Assembly (NCBI RefSeq): GCF_000026365.1
Contig: NC_012992.1
Coordinates: 1,240,001-1,304,000, forward strand
DNA length: 64,000 nucleotides
Source of the DNA: Zygosaccharomyces rouxii
Lineage: Eukaryota > Ascomycota > Saccharomycetes > Saccharomycetales > Saccharomycetaceae
Direction of reading: 5' to 3'
The notes under the pieces are model-generated. The model had not been told where the DNA came from and searched no databases. It was given only the letters and a program-made list of their open reading frames with translations. The position numbers and the translations under genes were made by a program. Shown here piece after piece: positions 11,418 through 20,385 of this stretch (the stretch's first letter is position 1; each line of letters opens with the position of its first letter).

Positions 11418-12284
11418 CTATAATACATACTTGACCGTTTGAAGATCATCTTCATTCAATCTGTCCTGTTCAGGTTCTATGCTCTGCATCCCAGCTTGTA
11501 ACTTCTGTTTTTCTCCATCAGTAAATTGGACGTTGGCGGTAACCATTTGAGCTAAAATGTTTAATACTCTATCCGCGATGTATACATCGAATGGCATATT
11601 TAAACAATCAATGGTAGATTCCACAATACCTTCTTTTCTCAAGAGATCCATTAGTCCTTCATTGATAGTAGAAGAAGTTAAAAAGGCAGATAGTAGGGAA
11701 ATAGCTCTCATCTTCAATTTGTTGTTGGCTTTAGTATCGTGAACGATTGGTGGGATAACTTCTAAACCACGTAATTCACAAAAGGCTTCACTGCTCTTTG
11801 AATGGTTTCTGATCAAATTGGACAGAGCATACAGAGCCTTTGTACGAACTTCATTAGGTTCATTGATATCACTTGCCAATTCTATGACCTTTCGTAAGCC
11901 ACCATCGTATTTTAAAAAGTCATCTTGGGTCTTTACGTTATTTTGAGAAGCCGTACCCACACATGAAAGAGCATACGTCCTCAAATCAGTTTCAGGAGAC
12001 TCTAACTGTTGCAAAAGCGGATTCCATAGCTTTAAGTTCTCGATATTATTGGCATTATCCATATTTTCAATCAACATTTCAAAATTATCGAAAGCCGTAA
12101 GTTTATTTTCTAAGTCTGCCTCGGGATTAGTTATAACAGTCATAGATTGTTTCATTAGAGTGGGCTCATCAGGACCAGTACCAAATAACTGTTCTAACAA
12201 TTTGGGATCAGGTTGTCCAACCCTCTCCTTCGTTTGTTGATCTCCTTGGGAATTAGCAATAGACCAGTGTAATAATTTTTCCAT
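11418..12284 (-). CDS. FES1: Fes1, Hsp70 nucleotide exchange factor (HspBP1 family)
   Basis: Fes1 is an armadillo-type exchange factor that releases ADP from cytosolic Hsp70 (Ssa1) and helps to send misfolded proteins to degradation. The product is 288 residues, against 290 in S. cerevisiae. It starts MEKLLHWSIANSQGD, the family N-terminus, and the body is a run of helical armadillo repeats, for example a segment with LYALSNLIRNHSKSSEAF (about residues 150-170). It converges with MMS4 (151 bp between stops). Its promoter holds a TATA box, a Reb1 site and a two-unit heat-shock-element-like motif, listed separately. Confidence 0.96.
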   Translation of the reverse strand: MEKLLHWSIANSQGDQQTKERVGQPDPKLLEQLFGTGPDEPTLMKQSMTVITNPEADLENKLTAFDNFEMLIENMDNANNIENLKLWNPLLQQLESPETDLRTYALSCVGTASQNNVKTQDDFLKYDGGLRKVIELASDINEPNEVRTKALYALSNLIRNHSKSSEAFCELRGLEVIPPIVHDTKANNKLKMRAISLLSAFLTSSTINEGLMDLLRKEGIVESTIDCLNMPFDVYIADRVLNILAQMVTANVQFTDGEKQKLQAGMQSIEPEQDRLNEDDLQTVKYVL

Positions 12285-12419
12285 ATTTTAAATAATTTAA
12301 AGGTCACAAGTACACGGCTTGATTTGATATGTTAAGACTTACGATATGCCGAAAAGAGATATCTTCAAAGTCTTAAACTACCTCTTCTTTATAGTTCAGG
12401 ATACCTTAAATTTTGATTG

Positions 12420-12427
12420 TTCCAGAA
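12420..12427. promoter_or_regulatory. Two-unit heat-shock-element-like motif upstream of FES1
   Basis: The sequence TTCCAGAA fits the TTCnnGAA inverted pair recognised by Hsf1. It lies about 136 bp upstream of the FES1 start codon. FES1 is a heat-shock gene in S. cerevisiae. A full element needs three or more units, and this site lies on the gene side of the TATA box, so the assignment is weak. Confidence 0.3.
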
Positions 12428-12441
12428 AAATCTAGTGAATA

Positions 12442-12449
12442 CTTATATA
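12442..12449 (-). promoter_or_regulatory. TATA box of FES1
   Basis: Read on the minus strand this is TATATAAG, a perfect match to TATAWAWR, about 160 bp upstream of the FES1 ATG. The placement is normal for a yeast TATA gene. Confidence 0.6.
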
Positions 12450-12450
12450 G

Positions 12451-12457
12451 CGGGTAA
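12451..12457 (+). promoter_or_regulatory. Reb1 site between EXO84 and FES1
   Basis: CGGGTAA is the Reb1 core. It lies directly beside the FES1 TATA box and about 55 bp past the EXO84 stop, both genes reading leftward. Reb1 sites both clear nucleosomes for promoters and stop upstream Pol II, and this tandem gene spacer (226 bp) is a place where either role makes sense. Confidence 0.55.
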
Positions 12458-12477
12458 CCCCATTGAAGAATATCCTC

Positions 12478-12489
12478 GGGTTCGAACCC
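12478..12489. repeat. Perfect 12-bp palindrome with B-box-like core
   Basis: GGGTTCGAACCC is self-complementary, and the flanks CTC and (T)GAG extend the stem with one bulge. It lies 21 nt past the EXO84 stop codon. The core resembles the Pol III B box (GGTTCGANTCC, one mismatch), but no A box or tRNA fold surrounds it. Confidence 0.6.
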
Positions 12490-12510
12490 TGAGACGTGTA
12501 TCGACTCGAT

Positions 12511-14787
12511 TCAACGTATCTTATCGCTATTTTTTTCAATGAATTCATCCAATTTGTATACGAAATCAAGTCCCACTGACTTGAGGCCATCGATCTGTTT
12601 TCTTGAGGACCGTATGGATACGGGGGAGAGCATTTCGTCGTTAAGAAGCTGTTTGTCAATTAACTTGAAATGTTCATCAGCTTCGTCTTTACACCAGTTG
12701 ACGAGGATGGATGAAAATTTATCTGCATCCTCTTGGAAGATATCTCTGAAATTTTTGACCGTCTTTTTAATTGTTTGAAAACGGATCACCGCAATCTGAG
12801 TCAAATAGTTTGTTGGATTGTCCACGGACCCTATTTGCAAGATCAGAGATTGAATCAAATTGGATCTGTTTTGCAAGAAAGCATCCAAACTTTCTTCAGG
12901 TAAACCCATCTTAACCATATTTTTTACAGCGGGTATGAGACGAGGCAATTCTTGGTTGGAGTTGATGTTGTGCAACAATTTTTGACAGATGTTCTCACGG
13001 CTCCTTTCAGATTTCAAAACAAAGAAACTGTGCAAAATTATATCCTCACGATCTACCTGCGACGATAGTTCTGCCAATTGAGACTCTAGATCTATCAGGG
13101 AATCAACAGCCTTATCAAATTTCAGCCTTTCTAAATCAATTTCAATTTCTTCCAATAAATCGTCTAACACTCGTAACCTTTGAGAGACAGAACTAGCATC
13201 TCTGGAACGACCACGAGAATGCATTGACATTGTAATGTTTTCGAGAACATGGTTTTCCATAAGATCGCTTGCTCTATTTGACGTAAAACCGCCGACACTA
13301 TTACCCATACTGAGTCTTTGATTCTTCAAAGGACTCTTCGAATTTTCTTTGCCTGGTGTCTGGTTACTTGAGAGAACATTGAAAGATTCTCTGATTCTTC
13401 GGGCATTAGCTTCCTCTGCTAAGAAGACATCCCGTAGATCGTCCTTAGCTCTCCTGAATATGTTCAAAAGACGGGCACATTCTTTAGAATCCCGGCTTTG
13501 ATAAAGACATTTAATATTACTTCCGAAAGTAAATGTTAATCTATCTCCGGTACGACCTTCCAATACAGCAGATACGTCTCTGAGAGGTGCACATTGAGAA
13601 ACAACTAGATCTTTTTGCTTTTCCCTGGCTCTACCTGCTACTAGAACGGTATCGTTCAAGATAAAGATGTGTACATTTTGTAATGGTTTTAAAGTGGCAA
13701 TATTCAGTTCCATCCAGTCTCCAGTCTCCATTAAAATGTGCCTACCAGGCTTAGGTGATAAGTGTTTTTGAGAGCCCTCCACACTTTTAAACAATTCTGT
13801 CAATTGGTTATCCCAAATTTTCTCCAAAATGGCAACACTACTTCTATCCCTTTTACTTGTTGTATTTGCACGCATTGGTGGTAACAATCCATTAGCCACT
13901 TGGGAAGATGAAGATACGGTGCTTTGAGATTGTGGGTGTTGTTGCTGTTGATGAGATTCCAATCTTTTTTCCGCTAAAGTAAGAAATTGATCCATCATTT
14001 CATTCAGCTCCTTAATACTTAATCTCAAATGTTTCAATTCCGAACTAGCTACTCTTAAATCGTTGTTCACAGTTAAAATCTCGCTGTAGGACTTGTTAAT
14101 ATTTTCCTTGGCCTCTTCTTGTACTTCATTAGCCAATGTATTTAAACTAGAGGTAAAACGATCAATTTCCACAGCACTTGCATCACCTAGTGCATGTTGA
14201 AAGAAGCTTTTGGCATTAAATCTAGGGTCAGATAAAATCTTCCTTAAGGACATTGGATTCATTACTTGTGGTGGCACAGCAGCACCAGGACCTGAAAAAT
14301 TACGTGAACTTTGTGGTACGGGTGAACGATAAGGCTGATGACGGGGTTTAGCCATCCTTTGAGGTGCTACCGCTGCTACAGCAGCCTCTTTAGATGCATT
14401 CGAAGGATATTCTCCGTAAGATTGGGATTGCTGGTATTGTTGATACTGCTGTTGTGGATGTAATTGACCTTGAGGTGGCTGCTGCAGTTGTTGATAGCTA
14501 TCTAAAGAAGTTGAAGGCAATGGAATTGAGTAGTCCAATTTAGGGGGAACATAGTTTGGATTGTGCACCGATAATCTTCTCTGCATGGATGAAGCCACTT
14601 TAGTCTTTTGTTTAGAGTTCATAGTTGGTAATTCAGCGGGTTCAACAGGCTCCTGCTCCATATCAGGCTGCTCTTCAGCTTTATTCTTTGTCTTTGAGGG
14701 TGAAGTTGGCCATTTCGGTAGAGATGGTGAAGTACCTTTAGTATTCTTCCAGTTACGTCTTGCCTTCTTTAAAGTTAAATCTACCAT
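12511..14787 (-). CDS. EXO84: Exocyst subunit Exo84
   Basis: Exo84 is an exocyst subunit acting in vesicle tethering, and its S. cerevisiae counterpart is also linked to pre-mRNA splicing factors. The product is 758 residues (S. cerevisiae 753). It has a low-complexity Gln-rich stretch at about residues 98-125, a Vps51/Exo84 coiled N-domain around 170-275 (containing FFQHALGDASAVEIDRF), a PH-like domain around 330-450 (HILMETGDWMELN, then NVHIFILNDTVLVAGRAREK), and a helical C-terminal half. It shares a 227-bp divergent promoter with SIF2. The order FES1-EXO84-SIF2 is the same as YBR101C-YBR102C-YBR103W. Confidence 0.96.
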   Translation of the reverse strand: MVDLTLKKARRNWKNTKGTSPSLPKWPTSPSKTKNKAEEQPDMEQEPVEPAELPTMNSKQKTKVASSMQRRLSVHNPNYVPPKLDYSIPLPSTSLDSYQQLQQPPQGQLHPQQQYQQYQQSQSYGEYPSNASKEAAVAAVAPQRMAKPRHQPYRSPVPQSSRNFSGPGAAVPPQVMNPMSLRKILSDPRFNAKSFFQHALGDASAVEIDRFTSSLNTLANEVQEEAKENINKSYSEILTVNNDLRVASSELKHLRLSIKELNEMMDQFLTLAEKRLESHQQQQHPQSQSTVSSSSQVANGLLPPMRANTTSKRDRSSVAILEKIWDNQLTELFKSVEGSQKHLSPKPGRHILMETGDWMELNIATLKPLQNVHIFILNDTVLVAGRAREKQKDLVVSQCAPLRDVSAVLEGRTGDRLTFTFGSNIKCLYQSRDSKECARLLNIFRRAKDDLRDVFLAEEANARRIRESFNVLSSNQTPGKENSKSPLKNQRLSMGNSVGGFTSNRASDLMENHVLENITMSMHSRGRSRDASSVSQRLRVLDDLLEEIEIDLERLKFDKAVDSLIDLESQLAELSSQVDREDIILHSFFVLKSERSRENICQKLLHNINSNQELPRLIPAVKNMVKMGLPEESLDAFLQNRSNLIQSLILQIGSVDNPTNYLTQIAVIRFQTIKKTVKNFRDIFQEDADKFSSILVNWCKDEADEHFKLIDKQLLNDEMLSPVSIRSSRKQIDGLKSVGLDFVYKLDEFIEKNSDKIR

Positions 14788-15014
14788 AGCAATTCGATTT
14801 CTGGACGAGAATAAGCTTGGGAGTTAACGGTTCAATCTGTTCTTATTGTCTTCTTTCTGATTTTCCTTAACAGTTGTTTATAGTTGTTGATTTTTCAAGG
14901 AAAATAAGTTGAAGAAATAAACAGGCATCTTAGAGGAACTTTCAACCAAATAGTCTCCAAAAGAACCATCGATTCGATCGTTTTCTGGTCATTCCCATTG
15001 ATCCCTGTTGAAGA

Positions 15015-16529
15015 ATGAGTATGACGAGTGAAGAATTAAACTATCTCATATGGAGGTACTTTCAAGAGAGTGGTAACGCTGTGAGCGCATTGGCATTACA
15101 AGATGAGACCAAGGTGCTTGAATTTGATAATAAGTATAAGCATCTCATACCTATAGGGACGCTAGTGAACTTAGTACAAAAAGGAATTCTGTATACGGAG
15201 AGTGAGCTTTTAGTTGGTCATGATGGTTCTATAAAGAAAGAAGATGCGGATCGTTATGGTAAGGATTTTAATCTTGTGCAAGCTTTACAAATAGACAAGG
15301 AAAAATTTCCAGAGATTCAAGCCAAAGGTCGATTTGCACTGGAACATGAAGCTGAATATTATGATGAGCAGGAAGAAGAGCAACAGCGGCAGGATGAAGA
15401 GCAATCAAACGATGGATTTATAAAGACTTTGGAAGAATTTGTTAAATTAGATGAAATTATAAGTTGTAAATGGAATCCGGTCAGTGATGAGATATTGGCA
15501 TGTGGTGGAAGGGATTCTGTAGTGACAGTTTTAAGAGTAGACGTCTCGAATAAAAACATTAAATCGAAAATAGAATTGAGACATCCATTTGCACCAAGTT
15601 CCAGTGCTGGAAAGACCACCAATGAAGTAACATGTCTTGCCTGGTCGCCTAGAGGTGATGAAATCGTTACAGGTGTAGAAAATGGTGAGCTACGATTGTG
15701 GAACGTGGAAGGTAAGTTGCAAAACATTTTCAATTTCCACCGCGGTCCCATAGTGGCTATTGAATGGAATGAAAACGCTACCCACTTCATCACAACAGAT
15801 GTAGAAAATATTACCATCCTTTGGAATGCCGTAACGGGAACAGCATTGCAGCATTTTGAACTACGAGATCAATCATCTACAGCAGAATCACTAGGTGTAG
15901 ACATCGAATGGATTGAACATGACAAATTTGTGCTTCCTGGACCTCAGGGTTCCCTAATGGTATTCCAAATGGATGAAGATAAACCTATTGGTAAGTTGTT
16001 GGGTCATCGTGGAGCAATTGGTGTATTGGAGTTTAATTCGCATAGTAGAATGCTGTTGAGTGCCTCTGATGATCATACGTTAAGGATATGGCGTGGTGGT
16101 AGTTGTAATTCTAGTAACACTTTTTATGGACATTCTCAGAGCATATTAGCGGCATCATGGATTGATGAAGACAAAGTTATATCAGCATCTATGGATGGAT
16201 CAGTACGTGTATGGTCACATAGTGATAATGCTTTATTGGCGGTCAGTATGGCTGACGGTATACCGATTTTCGCAGCAAGGCTCTCTAAAGATAAAACCAA
16301 ATATGCAGTTGGATTCATGGATGGCCAAATAACTATTTATGATGTCAGCCAATTAGTGTCGCAATTGAGACAATCCAGATCTTCAAGAGCCCCCATAACA
16401 ATACCGATCTTTGGTATTTTCCAAAATGTTAAAGATGCCAACTGCGTCTACGATATTTCATGGAATCACAACAGTAATGAAATATCAGTTGCTTACTCAA
16501 AAGAAGGTGGTTCAATAATATCCTTGTAG
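15015..16529 (+). CDS. SIF2: Sif2, WD40 subunit of the Set3 histone deacetylase complex
   Basis: Sif2 (TBL1-like) is a scaffold of the Set3C deacetylase complex, which represses sporulation genes and modulates transcription. The product is 504 residues (S. cerevisiae 535). The N-terminal LisH-type dimerisation segment, EELNYLIWRYFQESG, is at residues 5-19; an acidic Glu/Gln-rich linker follows (about 115-130); a WD40 propeller fills about 150-504, with repeats such as SASDDHTLRIWRGG and SASMDGSVRVWSH. It diverges from EXO84 and is followed 98 bp later by TFB4 on the same strand. Confidence 0.96.
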   Translation: MSMTSEELNYLIWRYFQESGNAVSALALQDETKVLEFDNKYKHLIPIGTLVNLVQKGILYTESELLVGHDGSIKKEDADRYGKDFNLVQALQIDKEKFPEIQAKGRFALEHEAEYYDEQEEEQQRQDEEQSNDGFIKTLEEFVKLDEIISCKWNPVSDEILACGGRDSVVTVLRVDVSNKNIKSKIELRHPFAPSSSAGKTTNEVTCLAWSPRGDEIVTGVENGELRLWNVEGKLQNIFNFHRGPIVAIEWNENATHFITTDVENITILWNAVTGTALQHFELRDQSSTAESLGVDIEWIEHDKFVLPGPQGSLMVFQMDEDKPIGKLLGHRGAIGVLEFNSHSRMLLSASDDHTLRIWRGGSCNSSNTFYGHSQSILAASWIDEDKVISASMDGSVRVWSHSDNALLAVSMADGIPIFAARLSKDKTKYAVGFMDGQITIYDVSQLVSQLRQSRSSRAPITIPIFGIFQNVKDANCVYDISWNHNSNEISVAYSKEGGSIISL

Positions 16530-16627
16530 TAATATAATAATATGAGAAGTCATTATTGTACTTTGTTGTAGCAGTAGTATCAGTAGTAGTAATTATCATA
16601 TAGTAACTTTTCCGAACTTTATTTAAC

Positions 16628-17656
16628 ATGAACTTCTTCGAACCTTTTAAACAGATAAGTGAAAAGTCTGCAGATGATAAAAAGCCTATCATGGATGCCA
16701 TTTCTGACCCTACATTTCAACCGACTAAACCCCGTTCACATTTAGCTGAAGAAACACCGTCTCTGTTGACGGTCATTGTAGATACAGCTCCAAGACTTTG
16801 GGCGGAACTGGACAATGAGAGAAATCAAACTGGTAAGATAATCGATATGTTAAAATCGCTATTAGTATTTCTAAATGCACACTTGGCTTTCAATAGCTCT
16901 AATCAAGTGGCAGTCATTGCGGCACATTCTCAAGGAATCAAATATTTATATCCAAAGAGTAGTTCCAATCAAAGCAACTCTCTCAAAGGTAAGGATCTTT
17001 CGATTATCAACAATGACATGTACCGACAGTTCAGAAATGTAGACGAAACGCTGGTCGAGGAATTATATGGCCTTTTCCAGCAGGAGAAAGAACAAGCTGA
17101 TGAAGTTACACAAAAGAGTACTTTAGCAGGCGCTATGTCTGCAGGATTAACATATGTGAATAGAGTTTCGAAAGAATTAGAGACAATTTCATTCAAATCA
17201 AGACTACTGGTGGTTACATGTGGTAGTGGTGGTGGTAGAGATGAAATCTTTCAATATATTCCCATTATGAACTGTATCTTCTCAGCTACTAAATTGAAAT
17301 GTCCCATAGATGTCGTAAAGATTGGTGGTAGCAAAGAGAGTACATTTCTACAACAGACTACAGATGCTACTCAGGGTGTATACTTACATGCGGAATCAAC
17401 AGAGGGACTCATACAGTATTTGGCCACTGCGATGTTCATTGATCCATCCTTAAGACAAATTATTGTTAAACCAAACCAAGGGTCTGTGGATTTTAGAACC
17501 TCATGTTATCTTACTGGTAAAGTGGTGGCCATTGGTTACATCTGTTCAGTGTGTCTATGTGTTCTATCAGTGAGTCCACCAGGTAATAGATGCCCAGCAT
17601 GCGATTCTGAATTCGATGAAAGGGTAATATCGAAGTTTAAGAGAATCAAAAAATGA
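16628..17656 (+). CDS. TFB4: TFIIH core subunit Tfb4
   Basis: Tfb4 (human p34) is a core subunit of the transcription and nucleotide-excision-repair factor TFIIH. The product is 342 residues, close to the 338 of S. cerevisiae. The von Willebrand A-like fold begins at about residue 40 (SLLTVIVDTAPRLWAEL). The C-terminal C4 zinc module is visible as C-X2-C-X-C then C-X2-C (YICSVCLCVLS then CPACDSEF, about residues 304-330). Its stop lies only 12 bp from the stop of the convergent zinc-finger gene, so the two transcripts must overlap at their 3' ends. Confidence 0.96.
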   Translation: MNFFEPFKQISEKSADDKKPIMDAISDPTFQPTKPRSHLAEETPSLLTVIVDTAPRLWAELDNERNQTGKIIDMLKSLLVFLNAHLAFNSSNQVAVIAAHSQGIKYLYPKSSSNQSNSLKGKDLSIINNDMYRQFRNVDETLVEELYGLFQQEKEQADEVTQKSTLAGAMSAGLTYVNRVSKELETISFKSRLLVVTCGSGGGRDEIFQYIPIMNCIFSATKLKCPIDVVKIGGSKESTFLQQTTDATQGVYLHAESTEGLIQYLATAMFIDPSLRQIIVKPNQGSVDFRTSCYLTGKVVAIGYICSVCLCVLSVSPPGNRCPACDSEFDERVISKFKRIKK

Positions 17657-17668
17657 ACTTTTTACAAA

Positions 17669-18073
17669 TTATTCAAATGTGTAACCTCTGGAGATGATAT
17701 TAAAATCAAATGTGTTTGGGTAGTTGTGCTCTTTGAGAAGGTGATCGATCCTCTGATCTTGGGTATTGAATTCTTGTACACAATTAGATTCAAAACATCG
17801 TAGTGAAGATTTTTGACGAAAGGGATTGTGACATTCCTCTTGATGAATCTCTAGTAACTTTTCAGTAACGAAATTTCCCCAACATGCTTCGCATCGATGT
17901 TCATGATACTGTTGGACATGTTCGGTATATAGTTCAATGGGGACATGGTTTAAAACACATGGATGTTCTTGACAAATAATCGTAGAGCCACTTGTGGTCT
18001 GGGAATCTTCATCCTGAAAGCCTTGACGACCTCTTTTTGACATGTCTACATTGCCATAGGACCTTTTTTTCAT
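17669..18073 (-). CDS. ZNF511-like C2H2 zinc-finger protein
   Basis: This 134-residue protein has a conserved arrangement of C2H2-type fingers: C-X4-C, H-X-P-I-E-L-Y-X2-H-V, then C-X2-C-X9-L-X3-H-X4-CH, and C-X4-C-X12-H-X4-HNYP near the C-terminus. The CFESNCVQEFNTQDQRIDHL segment followed by YPNTFDF is the hallmark I associate with the eukaryotic ZNF511 family, whose function is poorly known. I do not recall an S. cerevisiae gene at this position between TFB4 and BRR1. It is divergent from BRR1 with only 75 bp between start codons and converges on TFB4 with 12 bp between stops. The family call is by motif memory, so moderately sure. Confidence 0.75.
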   Translation of the reverse strand: MKKRSYGNVDMSKRGRQGFQDEDSQTTSGSTIICQEHPCVLNHVPIELYTEHVQQYHEHRCEACWGNFVTEKLLEIHQEECHNPFRQKSSLRCFESNCVQEFNTQDQRIDHLLKEHNYPNTFDFNIISRGYTFE

Positions 18074-18148
18074 ATAGCGAACCAGTTCATGTCACTTGAA
18101 CTCGCCATCTCACTTGAATGAAAATTCATGCATAAAGAGTAGGAAGCT

Positions 18149-19198
18149 ATGGATTCAGAGGACCAGTCATTAGATTCAATTTTTGGTCAGCAAAGAGCAT
18201 TCAGCTTGGATGATCCGCTAGTGGATCCCCATGTTGTAGCTTACTTGCAAGGTGTAAGAACCCAAGCGCTAAGGACCAGCGCCATTTCGACCCATGGGCG
18301 GTCAGCTTCCCCCAAGCACAGTGCAGACCTCTACGATGATGAAGTGCCTTCTAAAGGGATTCCAGAGTCTTTGTCAGCCATTGAAGATGGTATGTCGCCT
18401 TGGGTAGAATGGTTTAATGAGACCAGAGATATCATTCTGGAAGAAGGTAAATCTAGCCACGAGTACGATGACGATTCGTTAGAATTGGTTCTGCACCATT
18501 TGAAGAATTATTTACAAGAACAAAAAGGTCTCAAAGGCATTTCTGCACACGTTCTGAACATATTGCAAGATCTGGGACCCATGTCAAAGAGCAACGATGG
18601 TGATGATGGTGATAATGATGAGTTAGAGATCGACCCAGAGTGGGCTCAATCGATGCTACTGAACTTCAAGTCTCAGAAAATTGCTTCTTTAGAAGATTTA
18701 AAGAATTGCATCAAATCTAAGAATCAAACACCTCCCAGAGGTTTCAAAGAATGGTACCATTTTCTACAGTCTCATGAACCAGCTCATACCTATTTTACAG
18801 GAAAGATTATCAACGGTGAAACTTTGTGGACATTGGTACAATACATGTCACACGACTGGATTAAAGATATTCACAAGCAGAAAAGGTTTTCAAGAGCGCA
18901 AAGGTTCAGTGCATGGCTTCTATACATCCTTTTCCATATACCTACCAATGTTACTGCTGAATATGTCAGTAATATTAGAGAACTGGGTAAGAGATGTAAG
19001 AAGGCCATTTTAGCTGATGCTATGGTAGCAGAAAGTAAGAGACCCGTTCTTCTCAAAGATTGTCAGTCATCGGAAATGGTAGAATTGAGTACACCTTCAC
19101 CACCTCCAGAATTGGACATACTTAGACTCACGCTAGTAGTAATTGCAGTGGTGTACCGTCAGAGAGATTTAACCAATTGGCAAGATCAGGCTCTCTGA
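18149..19198 (+). CDS. BRR1: Brr1, Gemin2-like snRNP biogenesis factor
   Basis: Brr1 is the yeast relative of SMN-complex protein Gemin2 and promotes assembly of spliceosomal snRNPs. The product is 349 residues (S. cerevisiae 341). The N-terminal SIFGQQRAFSLDDPLVDPHV segment (residues 10-29) matches the Sm-binding N-terminal arm of the family. The body includes SPWVEWFNETRD (about 82-93), an acidic DGDDGDNDELEID linker (about 150-165), and the helical domain with WIKDIHKQKRF and AWLLYILFHIP. Position before YMC1 matches YPR057W. It overlaps nothing but sits very close to the divergent zinc-finger gene. Confidence 0.93.
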   Translation: MDSEDQSLDSIFGQQRAFSLDDPLVDPHVVAYLQGVRTQALRTSAISTHGRSASPKHSADLYDDEVPSKGIPESLSAIEDGMSPWVEWFNETRDIILEEGKSSHEYDDDSLELVLHHLKNYLQEQKGLKGISAHVLNILQDLGPMSKSNDGDDGDNDELEIDPEWAQSMLLNFKSQKIASLEDLKNCIKSKNQTPPRGFKEWYHFLQSHEPAHTYFTGKIINGETLWTLVQYMSHDWIKDIHKQKRFSRAQRFSAWLLYILFHIPTNVTAEYVSNIRELGKRCKKAILADAMVAESKRPVLLKDCQSSEMVELSTPSPPPELDILRLTLVVIAVVYRQRDLTNWQDQAL

Positions 19199-19381
19199 AG
19201 GCACATTATTGTCAATTCTTGACTCCGGTTCACTCGGAATTCCAGCTTAAATTTCAATGTTTAAAGGTCGAGATTTTGAAAGGAGTCATTGAAAGTCAAC
19301 AGGTGGAAAAAACAGAAAAAGTCAAAAGTAGAAGAAAAGGATCCTGAATTTATCGTCAAGTCATCGAGGAAGCATTGTAAG

Positions 19382-20299
19382 ATGTCTGAAGAGTTTCCTA
19401 CACCTCAATTGATCGATGATTTGGAGATTCGTCCAGACCATGATAAGACGAGAGTAGCTAAGGATCTGTTAGCTGGTACTGCAGGCGGTATCGCGCAAGT
19501 TCTTGTAGGCCAGCCCTTTGATACTACTAAGGTCAGGATTCAAACTTCCACTACACCAACTACTGCTAAGGAAGTTGTAGGAAATCTTTTGAAGAAAGAG
19601 GGGCCTTTGGCCTTTTACAAGGGTACTTTGACACCGTTAATAGGTGTAGGGGCCTGTGTATCATTTCAATTCGGTGTTAACGAAGCTATGAAAAGATATT
19701 TCCATCATAAAAACCCTAAGGGCGTCCATACTTTGACACTTCCGCAATACTATGCCTGTGGTTTCATCGGTGGCTTGAGTAATTCCTTCCTAGCTTCGCC
19801 CATTGAACATGTAAGAATACGTTTACAGACCCAAACTGGATCAGGGACCAGTGCTGTTTACAAGGGTCCCTGGGATTTAATTAAAAAGTTGAAAGCCAAA
19901 GGCGCACTCATGCGTGGACTGGGTACAACTGCCATTAGAGAGAGTCACGGATGTGGTATTTATTTCTTAACTTATGAAGCCTTGATAGCACATCAAATTC
20001 ATAAAGGTGTACCAAGGAAAGAGATTCCAGCTTGGAAATTGTGCACTTATGGTGCAATTTCAGGTACTTCGCTTTGGCTAATGGTTTTCCCTATGGACGT
20101 TATTAAATCTGTTATGCAGACAGATAATTTGGATAATCCAAAATTTGGTAGAAATACGGTTGCAGTGGCAAGAAATATGTATAAAGAATATGGAATTAAG
20201 TCTTTTTTCAAAGGTTTTGGTCCCATCATGGTAAGAGCTGCCCCCGCCAACGCAGCTACCTTTGCCACATTTGAAATGACAATGAGATTACTTGGTTAG
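19382..20299 (+). CDS. YMC1: Mitochondrial carrier, single ortholog of Ymc1/Ymc2
   Basis: This is an inner-membrane mitochondrial carrier of the SLC25 family; S. cerevisiae Ymc1 and Ymc2 have been linked to glycine and glutamate supply to mitochondria. The 305-residue protein starts at the ATG at 19382 (MSEEFPTPQLIDDLE), which matches the S. cerevisiae start; in-frame codons upstream lack an ATG. Three carrier repeats show the signatures PFDTTKVRI, PIEHVRIRL and PMDVIKSVM. S. cerevisiae has two copies from the genome duplication (YPR058W and YBR104W); only one is expected and seen here. The symbol could equally be YMC2. Confidence 0.95.
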   Translation: MSEEFPTPQLIDDLEIRPDHDKTRVAKDLLAGTAGGIAQVLVGQPFDTTKVRIQTSTTPTTAKEVVGNLLKKEGPLAFYKGTLTPLIGVGACVSFQFGVNEAMKRYFHHKNPKGVHTLTLPQYYACGFIGGLSNSFLASPIEHVRIRLQTQTGSGTSAVYKGPWDLIKKLKAKGALMRGLGTTAIRESHGCGIYFLTYEALIAHQIHKGVPRKEIPAWKLCTYGAISGTSLWLMVFPMDVIKSVMQTDNLDNPKFGRNTVAVARNMYKEYGIKSFFKGFGPIMVRAAPANAATFATFEMTMRLLG

Positions 20300-20306
20300 A
20301 ACAACC

Positions 20307-20332
20307 AAAAAAAAAAAAAAAAAAAAAAAAAA
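20307..20332 (+). repeat. 26-nt poly(A) run
   Basis: An uninterrupted run of 26 adenines starts 7 bp after the YMC1 stop codon, in the spacer between the convergent YMC1 and ARO7 genes. It is a nucleosome-unfavourable tract and would be transcribed into the YMC1 3' UTR. Confidence 0.95.
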
Positions 20333-20385
20333 GAAAGCTATTAAATTATGAGAATGAGTAACAATGAAGATGTCTATATTATTAT

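Noticed and set aside
12421..12510. tRNA gene suggested by GGTTCGAACCC
   Set aside because: No acceptor stem, D arm or A box can be placed around it and no T-run follows.
19289..19381. 31-codon lysine-rich extension of the YMC carrier
   Set aside because: It starts with TTG; the ATG at 19382 gives the family N-terminus.
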